Source of the DNA: a virus
Strand: one strand, 5' to 3'
Virus record (IMG/VR): IMGVR_UViG_3300047331_000009
Coordinates: 24,433-88,432 of that record
Length of the DNA stretch: 64,000 nucleotides
The position numbers and the translations under genes are program-made. The notes below the pieces were generated by a model. The model was not told the DNA's origin and ran no database searches. It worked only from the letters and a program-made list of their open reading frames with translations. Below, piece by piece: positions 37,939 through 46,300 of the stretch; the first letter of the stretch is position 1, and every line of letters begins with the position of its first letter.

Positions 37939-39264
37939 CTAAGCCTGCATGTCCAGCGCGTAGCCGTATTTGTGCAGCTCGCGGATCTTCTCGATCACCT
38001 TGTCGCCGATGTCGGTGCGGTACATCCGGTTGGGGAAATGGATCTGATCCACGGTGCCATAGACCTTCTGTTGCGCCCGGCCGATGGTCTTGCCCAGCGC
38101 GGTCGCCACCAGCACGTATTCGCCGGCGGTCTGATAGGTCGGGCGGTCGACCACCTTGCCGTCCTCCATCACCGGGCCTTTGCCCATCATCACCTCGACC
38201 AGATGGATATTGGCCAGCGCCTCGCCCGCACCTCGGATCGGCACGCCCTCGACCTCGGCGGCGGCGGCCTTGTCGTAAGGGTAGCAGGGTTGTGCCATGA
38301 CCACGCCGATGGCGACGTCGTTGGACACGCGCAAGCTATCCTTGCCGATGAGCAAATCGGCCATCCACTGTGCCGGGTCGCCCCGGTGCGAGGCCGCCTG
38401 TATCCACCATGCCGGATAGCCGCACCTGGCAGTGACTTCGAGGAAATGCGCCTCGCCTTTCTGGTCGATGATCGCGCCGATGGCGAAATCCCCCCGGTGG
38501 CCCAGGGTGCGCAGGATCGGTTCCAGCGGCAGCAGCATCTGTTCGGCCAGCTTGTCCTTGTCGGTGTACTGGCAGACCGAACCCTGCTCGCCCGTGGCCG
38601 GGCCGAGTTCTTCGTTCATCAGGTTCTTGTGCTCAAAGCAGATTTGCCAGCGGCCGGGCAGAAACCCTTCCGGCCCCATCCAGCCCGAGACGCCGATTTC
38701 GCCGATGCGTTCGATTTTTTCCTGTAACATCGCCTTGCCCTTCAGCACCTTGCCGAGTGCGATCTGGCGGCGCAGCCAGCCCACCATGTCGGCGGGGTCT
38801 TTGCCCACATAGGTCAGCGATTTGTCTTCCTCGTCGCCCATCGGCTTGAACACCCAGGCGCGGTCGGACTTGCGGGCAAAGGCTTCGGCGTCGGCGAGGC
38901 TGTCGAAGGTCTGGAACGCCGGCACCTCGACGCCGATCGAGGCCATCGCCTCCATCCCGGCGGAGCGGACGATTTCGAGGCGGGCGGAGGCGACGGTCGG
39001 GGCGAAGATCCGATAGCCGAAATCGGCGCGGTAGCGGTCCATCTCCCACAGATAGCGGTTGTTGGCCGTCACGAAGATCAGCCCGTCCTTGGCCCATGCC
39101 ATATGCTGCTTGTAATCGTCCACCAGGGCGATACCCGGAAAGCCCTCGGCGTATTTCGTGGGTTTTTTCGAGTAGCGGAACATGCGGACGTCATGGCCAG
39201 CGGCCACGCATCGCATGGCGAAGTCCAGGCCGACGTGATCGGTGTCGATTACGAGTACCCGGAT
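37939..39264 (-). CDS. PurD-like ATP-grasp ligase, apparent ATC start
   Basis: A 441-residue protein similar to phosphoribosylamine-glycine ligase. The N-domain begins VLVIDTDHVGLDFAMRCVAA, and the ATP-grasp core has WVFKPMGDEEDKSLTYV and HFLEVTARCGYPAWW. The first ATG (39216) would cut off the first beta-strand. The full domain starts at ATC 39264, 5 bp after GGAGG, with no ATG, GTG or TTG in frame. A mutated ATG or a true non-AUG start are both possible. ATP-grasp enzymes in phages may ligate amino acids to DNA bases or proteins; the substrate here is unknown. It is co-directional with tail genes. Confidence 0.8.
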   Translation of the reverse strand: MRVLVIDTDHVGLDFAMRCVAAGHDVRMFRYSKKPTKYAEGFPGIALVDDYKQHMAWAKDGLIFVTANNRYLWEMDRYRADFGYRIFAPTVASARLEIVRSAGMEAMASIGVEVPAFQTFDSLADAEAFARKSDRAWVFKPMGDEEDKSLTYVGKDPADMVGWLRRQIALGKVLKGKAMLQEKIERIGEIGVSGWMGPEGFLPGRWQICFEHKNLMNEELGPATGEQGSVCQYTDKDKLAEQMLLPLEPILRTLGHRGDFAIGAIIDQKGEAHFLEVTARCGYPAWWIQAASHRGDPAQWMADLLIGKDSLRVSNDVAIGVVMAQPCYPYDKAAAAEVEGVPIRGAGEALANIHLVEVMMGKGPVMEDGKVVDRPTYQTAGEYVLVATALGKTIGRAQQKVYGTVDQIHFPNRMYRTDIGDKVIEKIRELHKYGYALDMQA

Positions 39265-39331
39265 AGCAACCTCCTGCGACCATCACCAAATTGGCATTGC
39301 CCGTCGCCGGGGTGCCGCGTAAGGTCAGTTT

Positions 39332-39553
39332 ATGACGGCGCGCGATCAAGAAGAACAGGATTGGAAAATCACGCTCATGCAGACCGACATCGCCAACAAA
39401 CAGGCCGACACGGGGCTGAAATCTGAACAGTTGCGGTGGGAGCCATGGAAAGCCCTGTCGGCCGCGTTCGGCGCCGGGGTCGCGGTTGCCTCCGCGCTGA
39501 TCGCCGCGATTACGTGGGTTGTTCATGGTGTGATGACCGGGCGGTTCTGGTGA
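39332..39553 (+). CDS. Small membrane protein
   Basis: A 73-residue protein with a polar, helical N-terminus (TARDQEEQDWKITLMQTDIA) and a C-terminal transmembrane helix (AAFGAGVAVASALIAAITWV). An AAGG ribosome-binding site precedes the ATG. It is the first of a three-gene plus-strand cluster inside the minus-strand late region. Possibly a lysis or exclusion protein; unproven. Confidence 0.65.
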   Translation: MTARDQEEQDWKITLMQTDIANKQADTGLKSEQLRWEPWKALSAAFGAGVAVASALIAAITWVVHGVMTGRFW

Positions 39554-39600
39554 TATCGCCAACTTCGAAGCGATGGATACGCCCGACTGAAAGGCCGCTA

Positions 39601-39834
39601 ATGACCGAGCAAGAGGCACATGACGCCAGGATCGAGGCGTTGAAAGCGCGCTATAAGGAGTTTTGTCGCCAAACTCGTTGGACGGATTGGAGCAACAACT
39701 TGATCATCGCCTTCTGGGTCTTCTTGACTGTCTTATTGATCGTGCTGTCCTTTAATCTTGCGCCTGTCGGGGAAAACAGTTGCCAGCCGGTGTTTCCGGC
39801 CGGCACGGTGATCACCATCCCGCCCGCCCGATGA
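39601..39834 (+). CDS. Small membrane protein
   Basis: A 77-residue protein: a charged helix (DARIEALKARYKEFCRQTRW), then a strong transmembrane helix (LIIAFWVFLTVLLIVLSFNL), then a short outside tail with one Cys. The ATG is chosen over a 55-codon upstream extension that overlaps the previous gene. Its stop overlaps the next ATG. A holin or spanin role is possible from topology. Confidence 0.65.
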   Translation: MTEQEAHDARIEALKARYKEFCRQTRWTDWSNNLIIAFWVFLTVLLIVLSFNLAPVGENSCQPVFPAGTVITIPPAR

Positions 39835-40172
39835 CCGAAAAGCTAACCATTTTCGAAACCGTTGGCGAAGCCTGCCGCTGGCTGGGCCTGACACCACGCG
39901 AGCGAACCTTGTTGCGTGACTGTGTTTGGGCGCGCCAGCTAGTTGCGAACGGGAATTTCCTGGTCCAGCCATCGCGGATGCCTGCCGCCCGGCGGATGAT
40001 CGAACGCGGCTATCTACGCCAGTCAGAAAACCAGCCGGTGTTGTTCGATCCCGAGGATTTCGGGCTGGTCGTGGTCATGGATCAACCGCACCTCGACAAG
40101 CTGATCACCGACGCCAACGCAACGCTCACTCCACCCGACCGTAATCCGTCTTCCCCAGAAAGTTCGCCATGA
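39831..40172 (+). CDS. Hypothetical phage protein
   Basis: A 113-residue protein starting MTEKLTIFETVGEACRWLGL at an ATGA overlap. Helical N-terminus, Arg-rich middle (MPAARRMIERGYLRQSENQP), beta-like C-terminus. Its 3' end overlaps the convergent HELVE gene by 47 bp. Function unknown. Confidence 0.65.
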   Translation: MTEKLTIFETVGEACRWLGLTPRERTLLRDCVWARQLVANGNFLVQPSRMPAARRMIERGYLRQSENQPVLFDPEDFGLVVVMDQPHLDKLITDANATLTPPDRNPSSPESSP

Positions 40173-40485
40173 GGTGTTCGATCAGCATGGCGCGGCGGTG
40201 CTGCTCACGATACGGCGCCTCGGGATGGTCGCCGGGTTCGCCGTCGCCGCTGAAAGTGAAATCAAACGTATCGACTTCGCCTTGAGTGACGCCTGCTTTG
40301 TGGCAAAGTTTAACCTCCACCAGTTCATGCAGGGCGACCAGAAACGCCTCGTCATGGTCGAGTGGATCACCGCCGACAACCTGGATGATGAGGTTGCCTT
40401 CGTGGTCGAAAAACCAGTCTCCCGTCGTGTCGTAACGCATCTGGCTTTGAGGAAGACACTCAATGATTATTTTCGGAAATGCCAC
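40126..40485 (-). CDS. HELVE-motif protein (possible metalloprotein)
   Basis: A 119-residue protein. FLVALHELVEVKLC (His53-Glu54) resembles a zincin helix but lacks the third-ligand His at the usual position of HExxH. A second conserved-looking block near the end is YREQHRRAMLIEHLMANFLG. The family is familiar from phage genomes but its function is not. It may bind metal or be a degenerate peptidase. It lies between plus-strand genes and overlaps both. Confidence 0.6.
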   Translation of the reverse strand: MAFPKIIIECLPQSQMRYDTTGDWFFDHEGNLIIQVVGGDPLDHDEAFLVALHELVEVKLCHKAGVTQGEVDTFDFTFSGDGEPGDHPEAPYREQHRRAMLIEHLMANFLGKTDYGRVE

Positions 40486-40685
40486 TTGATCCTACCACCA
40501 AACTGGTTCTGCAAAGCGTTTGCCTTGGGCTTTGGTTCGGCTTTAGCGAGTATCGCAAAGAGCGCAAGCGAAGGCGCATAGAAGCCGGCATCCCACCCCT
40601 TGCACAGCGATTGGGATGGCTGGCCGCCCGATTATGCTGGTCACTGGCGGTTATCGCCCGGTCGAATCGTCATCGTCGGGATTGA
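40479..40685 (+). CDS. Possible small membrane protein
   Basis: A 68-codon frame (MPLDPTTKLVLQSVCLGLWF) with one short hydrophobic segment and a very basic tail (RKERKRRRIEAG). It overlaps the divergent HELVE gene by 7 bp and the convergent lysozyme-like gene by 45 bp. Plausible as a small membrane protein, but not certain. Confidence 0.45.
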   Translation: MPLDPTTKLVLQSVCLGLWFGFSEYRKERKRRRIEAGIPPLAQRLGWLAARLCWSLAVIARSNRHRRD

Positions 40686-43394
40686 CCCGCCGGTGGAATA
40701 GGCGCCAGCCCCGGCGGCGCCGCCCTGGCCGATAGCGCGCAGTGCGTTCGATACGCCCTGCCGCTTCCAGCCGGGTTGTTCCAACAGCCTGTTCATGATC
40801 ATGTTTTCGATGCCGGTTGCCCTTTTGCTATAGGGCAGCGACGCGCCCAAGCCGGCAGCGGTACCCCAAAGGATGCGCGCAATCACAGCCGACGGGTCGT
40901 TGGCGAACGCATTTGCCGAAGCCGCGCCGAGCCCGCCCAGCATAGCGGCGCGGCCGGCGGTTCCGCTGTCTCCCACCTTGCTGGGCAGCACTTCGCGTCC
41001 CGCCCTGGCAAGGTCCTGCATCTCTTCCTCGCCCCTGCGATACGATGCCTTATCCTTCGATCGGGTAAGAGAAAGGATCGCGTCATCCAACTGTGCCGGG
41101 CTGAACGCGCCATCAGGCTGCGCGTTCGTGCCTTTGGTCGCACGCTGGACGATCTTGAACTTGTGCCATCCGTCGTCGATCCGGTCCTTGGCTTCCTGCA
41201 TGGTCTTATTATGCGTCGCCATCATGTCGTCCAACGCCTTGTCAGCATCACGCAGATACCGCGCCTGCTGCTGCTGGTAGACGTTGCCGAGCCTCAGCGG
41301 CTTGATGATTTCGTCCAGCCGCGTGCCGATGTTCTGCGCCTGTTCACCGGTAATGCGCCCGTTTCCGTCGAATTTGTCGAGGATCTCGGTCTGGATCGTG
41401 TGGCGCAATTCCGCCACTTGGTCGGGTGGCAGCTTTTTGCTGATCGCATCGTTGACCACCCCGTTAAGGTTCCGCACGAACGTCGGATCACGAATTCCGG
41501 TCATGTTCGGGATAACGAGGTTGTAGGCGGCCTTGAATTGCTGCTCGGCCCATTTGATTGCGTCGAAGCCTGCATCCAGTCCGGGTGGCAGTTTGGTGCC
41601 GATGGAAGCCAATGCCCGATTGATTGCCGCCCGATTGAACGTTTGCAGGCTGCGCTGGCGCGCGGCGGCAATGGCCGATCCGGCAATCACCGTCGACGTT
41701 GCCTTGTCTTCGATGTTCTTCAGCCAGCCGCCCGCCATCTGGCCTGGTGTCAGTTCAACGCCCTCGCGCATCAGCTTGCGCGTCGCGGCGGTCAGTGTGG
41801 GCGCTGCCGCGCGCGATGCGAGGTCGCCAAGACCGCCAGCAAGGGTGCTGACGGCGGCCCCCTTGAGAACCTGCCCGCCCTTGTCTCGCCAGTAATCTTT
41901 GTCGCCAGTGGGTTCCAGCGCGCCGCCGACACCGCCAGCCACGCCGGCTTTCAGTGCGTTGCGCGCCACCCGGCTGCCGATCTTGCCGATGAGCTTGCCG
42001 GCAACCAACTCCGTGCCAAGGCCGGGAATGAGCATGCCACCCGCAAAATCGCCTATGCCGGTGGCCCAGGGATGCGCCTTTTCGTCCGCCTCCATGGCTT
42101 TGTCGATGGCTTGGTCCTGGCCAGCAGCCCAATCGTACAAGGATTTCCCGGCCTGCCCAACCGCGCCGCGCTGCGGCTCCTGGCCGGTGACAAGCCCGCT
42201 GAGGTTTTGCTGCGGCGGCGAAAAATAGTCGCCAACCGCCTGTATTCCCTTGCCTGCCAGTTCCAGCGCACCAAGCCCCTCGCGCGCAACACCCGCGCCA
42301 GCACCCTTGGCCGCCGAGACGGCCGCGCTGTCGGGTTCCTCGGGCGGCGCATATTTGGCGTAGGGGTCTTGTTCCCCCGCTCCGCCCTGTTCACCAGCCC
42401 CTTGGCCGGGCGGCGTGTATTTCGCATATGGGTCGTCTTCCGCCGCCTCCGCACGCGGGATGATCGCATCGCCGATGCTCTGCATCATCGATCGCGGCTT
42501 CTCAGCCTTCGGCGCCTCGACCTTGGGAAAGGCGTTCGGCAGGATCTTGCCTTGCTGGCCAACCAGTTCAGTCGGTTCACCCTTGCCGTTCTTCTGGATC
42601 GCCACCGGGATCGCATCCACGCCGGCATGCTTGGCCAGCAACGCCCGATGCCGCCCGTCCTGGTCGGTCACCGTGCCGGTGTTGCCATCCACATCGACAT
42701 CCAGCGTCGGGATGGCCTCGATCGGCTCGCCCCGGTCCACCGACGACAACAGCGACCGCCCCGCCGGGTTGGAAAACGGCCGTCCCCCCAGCACCGGCGA
42801 AAGGTCGAGGTAATCGTCCGGCGACATCATCACCACGTCGGTGTTCGGCCGCTTGGCATACTCCGCCATCGCATAGGGCGAAAACCGGAAGTCCGGCGTC
42901 TCCGTCTTCGGCGGACGCTCGGCCCACAGCACCGATTTCGGCCGCTCGAACACCCGCTTGAAACTGTCCTCGGCATCCGCTCGGTTGGTGGTGTTTTGCA
43001 GCTTTTCCCGCAATTTCGGGTAATCGCGCTTCAACTCGTTGTCGGCGAACTCGAACTGGGTGTCAGGGTCGGTCGGCTTCGTGCCGCGCTCCTTGGCGAA
43101 CGCCTCCAACGCCTTCCGCCGCTCGCCCTCATGCTGGAACAGCCCGATCGCCGCCCCACCCGGTCCGATCGCGGTGGGGTCGCCGCTGGATTCGCGGGTC
43201 ATGTTGTCGGCCATCCCGCGCGCCCCGGCGTCGGAATAGCCCCGGTCCTTCCATTTCTGGACCATATCGCCGTACGACAGCTTGCCGCCGTCCCAGCCTT
43301 TGGCTTTCGGGTCGGTTCCGCCCTGGCCTTCCTGCCTGGACCGAGGCCGGATGGTCATGGTCGGAATGTCGGTGTCGCTGTCGGCCATGCTCAT
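40641..43394 (-). CDS. Ejection protein with lysozyme-like domain
   Basis: A 917-residue virion protein. The N-terminus carries a phage lysozyme-like domain (residues about 41-120): ARGMADNMTRESSGDPTAIG, with Glu68 as likely catalytic residue, and AAIGLFQHEGERRKALEAF. Residues about 160-260 contain a ParB-like/polyvalent segment (VVMMSPDDYLDLSPV, TDQDGRHRALLAKHAG). Ala/Gly-rich helices follow. IPTMTIRP occurs at residues 10-17 and again near the C-terminus. The start overlaps the giant gene's stop as ATGA. It probably enters the periplasm to open peptidoglycan. Confidence 0.75.
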   Translation of the reverse strand: MSMADSDTDIPTMTIRPRSRQEGQGGTDPKAKGWDGGKLSYGDMVQKWKDRGYSDAGARGMADNMTRESSGDPTAIGPGGAAIGLFQHEGERRKALEAFAKERGTKPTDPDTQFEFADNELKRDYPKLREKLQNTTNRADAEDSFKRVFERPKSVLWAERPPKTETPDFRFSPYAMAEYAKRPNTDVVMMSPDDYLDLSPVLGGRPFSNPAGRSLLSSVDRGEPIEAIPTLDVDVDGNTGTVTDQDGRHRALLAKHAGVDAIPVAIQKNGKGEPTELVGQQGKILPNAFPKVEAPKAEKPRSMMQSIGDAIIPRAEAAEDDPYAKYTPPGQGAGEQGGAGEQDPYAKYAPPEEPDSAAVSAAKGAGAGVAREGLGALELAGKGIQAVGDYFSPPQQNLSGLVTGQEPQRGAVGQAGKSLYDWAAGQDQAIDKAMEADEKAHPWATGIGDFAGGMLIPGLGTELVAGKLIGKIGSRVARNALKAGVAGGVGGALEPTGDKDYWRDKGGQVLKGAAVSTLAGGLGDLASRAAAPTLTAATRKLMREGVELTPGQMAGGWLKNIEDKATSTVIAGSAIAAARQRSLQTFNRAAINRALASIGTKLPPGLDAGFDAIKWAEQQFKAAYNLVIPNMTGIRDPTFVRNLNGVVNDAISKKLPPDQVAELRHTIQTEILDKFDGNGRITGEQAQNIGTRLDEIIKPLRLGNVYQQQQARYLRDADKALDDMMATHNKTMQEAKDRIDDGWHKFKIVQRATKGTNAQPDGAFSPAQLDDAILSLTRSKDKASYRRGEEEMQDLARAGREVLPSKVGDSGTAGRAAMLGGLGAASANAFANDPSAVIARILWGTAAGLGASLPYSKRATGIENMIMNRLLEQPGWKRQGVSNALRAIGQGGAAGAGAYSTGGSIPTMTIRPGDNRQ

Positions 43395-46300
43395 TGCCTC
43401 AAAGCGTTGCGGGACGGCGATTTCGGTATGCTGCGGCTTATCGCAGCCAGGGCGTTCGGCGCCTCCGCAAGCCCGCCAGGCTTCGACGCCCTGCCAGCCA
43501 TCCACGCCAGCGCGTTGCGGATCATATCGCTGCCGGCTACCTCTTGCGCTGCCGCATCTGCGCGGCTTGGTTGATCGGCCGGCGTTGCGACATCGGCTTG
43601 TCCTTGTCCTCCAGATAGCCCCTTACCTCGGCCACCATCCGCTTTACGTCCGGGTCCGGATCCGCCTCGTACTGGTCGAGGAAGGCTTGCAACTCGCTCT
43701 TCGGGGCGAACTCGTCGGGTGGATCGATCAATCTGCCGCTTATCATAGCCCAGGTCTTTCAATGTCTGCTCGACAGCCAGCTTGATAGCGGGCGGCAGTT
43801 CACGGGTGGACACATAGTTGGTGATCCCTTCCGCATCCAGCAGCCGGTTGGTGACTTCGGCGCGGAACTGGCCCGCTACTTCTTCGCTCACGTCGCCGGC
43901 GGTAACCCGCTTGCGCAGCAATTGCCGAGCGGTTGCATCCGCCCGGTCGTATGCCTCGCCCAATGTCTTGGCGTTCGCTGCCACCTCATCAGCGGTCCGC
44001 ACGAACCCGGCGTTGGCACCCAGCGAGGCGATCGAGGTCGATCCGTCATGCCCATGCACGACCATATGGCTGACGCCCGGATTTGCCATGTAGACGATAT
44101 CCGGCCGTGACTGCCCGGTGTTGTTGGGGTGGTTGTGGTGCAGCGTGACGCTGTTGTTCGTCCTGGCGATGTTGGCGTGCGGAAAATCGACTTCGCGGCG
44201 CTGATTGTTGGTCCCGGCATGCACAATCCGCCCGGTCGCATTGTCCACCACCGCGATGTGCTCGTGGTGGGTTTCGATGCCCTTCTGCCGGGTCCAGTCG
44301 CCAGCCTCGCCATGGCCTTGCTCCGGCGCCTCGAACAGCAGGTCGGTGAAGTTCATCCCGCCGTCGGGCCATGGCGAAACCCGTTTGCTTGCCGCTTGGC
44401 GCTTCGTCAGCGCCGCAACATCGGCCGCCGCAACCTTGTCACGCGCCGTTCTCAGGCGGGCGAGTTCGTCCGGCGTGAAGTGCTTGCCGGTGTAGCTGTC
44501 GATATCCACGCTGGCGCGGCCGATGCCTTCCTTGGCCGGCACGTAGATACGCTTGCCATTGAGCGAATGGCCCCGGATCAGAGCGAGGCCCTTATTCTCC
44601 CAGGCGACGGTCCCGCCGATGTCTCCGGCCAGCGGCGTCGCCCATGTCTGTTTCGTATCCGCACCACCCGGCTTGCGCTCGAACAGCGCCATCCCCTCAG
44701 TCTGCACCGCGTCGCGCAACGCCGGCGTGATGTCGAAGGAATGGACGGTAGCAAAGGCTTTGCTACGGTCTCCCACCGATGACGATTGCCCACGGTTGAG
44801 TGCCTCGTAAGCATCAGCCTCCGGTCCACCTCGGACCTCGCTCCGCCCGACCTTGGCACCGTATTTCCCGACGATCTTCTGCACCGTCCTGGGCAGAATG
44901 TCGTCGTAGAAGCCGGTCATGCCCTCGCCGCCGACTTTCAGATCAAGGCCGCGAAGCGTTCGCCTGATACTGCTGGCCTGCGTGATTTTGTCGCCCTCGG
45001 GATTTCGCGCCAGCAGTTTGTCCGCCGCCGCCTTGCCGATTATGTCGGGCAACTCAGCCGTTTTGGCGTAGCGGTTAATCACCGCAAAGCCGTCCTGATC
45101 GAACGCCTTGAAATTTCCGCCCTCGGGGTTGTTGGGGCTTTGGTCATATTCGACGCGGCTGATATGCTTGGACAGGTTATACCGGTCCGCGTGCAGCTCC
45201 CCCGGCGACCACGCCACACGGTCAAAGCCGTTATCCACGGCGAATTTGATCATCCGCTTCATCACCAGCGCCGGCCACGTGGTCTTGAACGGCGCGTTGG
45301 GGACGCGATCGCCCTGATACGGCCTTTGTGCCCGGTCAGCCTCCAATTCGTTCAGGCGGTCAATCGTGTCAGCAACCGCTGCGTCCTGGGTCTGGAAGGC
45401 GCTCGACGTCATGTGCCGGCCATCGGGGTCCGTCACGAGAAAGCCGGTCGGGAACTTGATGACGCTATAGCCCGCCGGTAGCGATGTGATTTTTTCCGGG
45501 ACGGGTGGCGGCTCAATATACCCTTCCCTCCGCCCTTTCTGGTGCCAGTCGCTTTGCACCTCATGGACCATCAGCACCCGCGCGCCGTCCGGGGCGGTGA
45601 ACTCGTCAATACGGGCATGAGCAACGACATTCGGTTCGTGCCAGTGTCCTGAAAGGTAGTCGCCGCCCTGCTGACGGTCTTTCGCGCGATGCACAGGAAC
45701 ACCGTAGTGCTCCGCGCTTTCTCTGCTGTCCCACAATGTTGGCGCGCCTGGGTTCGGCGTCGTGGGGCCTTGCGTGATAAACGAACCGTTGCCGCGCTGA
45801 ATGGCAAATCCCGTGCCTGAAGGGTGAGGTACTACATTGTAGACTTGCCGTTCGGCACTCGGCGGCAGTGTGAACACCACCTCGCGGTAATTCGGCGTGG
45901 CCTGGAACGGCTTCAGCCAAGAGGCGTATTTCGGCGGTTCTTTTGTCGATTGCTCTAAGGCATCCCAAAACCTGTCAAGCAGATCATCCGATCCGCCCTT
46001 GTCAGCAATGTCCCTTGACGAGATTTCGCCAAGCTCTTTCTTGATCCCAAGCGCACGAAGTTCCGGCTCCAGCGCCAGCAAGGCGGCACGGGCTTCGGCG
46101 CCACCCTTGTGCACCTCCCGCACATCCAGCCGGTTGGCCGCCACGAAATCCTGGATCTGCTGCTTGGTCACCGACGGCTGGCCTTTCAGCCAGTCATCCA
46201 GACCCATCCATTCAATCTCTTCCGGCTTCACGCCCGGCGCCTTGGTGATCTGCGCCAGCATCTGCTGACCGGTCCCCTTGGCCTGCTTCAGCCCGTCCGC

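Noticed and set aside
40776-43574. 932-codon open frame on the plus strand
   Set aside because: It lies exactly opposite the lysozyme-like ejection gene. It is Arg/Gly/His-rich without domains and is a GC-skew shadow of the minus-strand gene.
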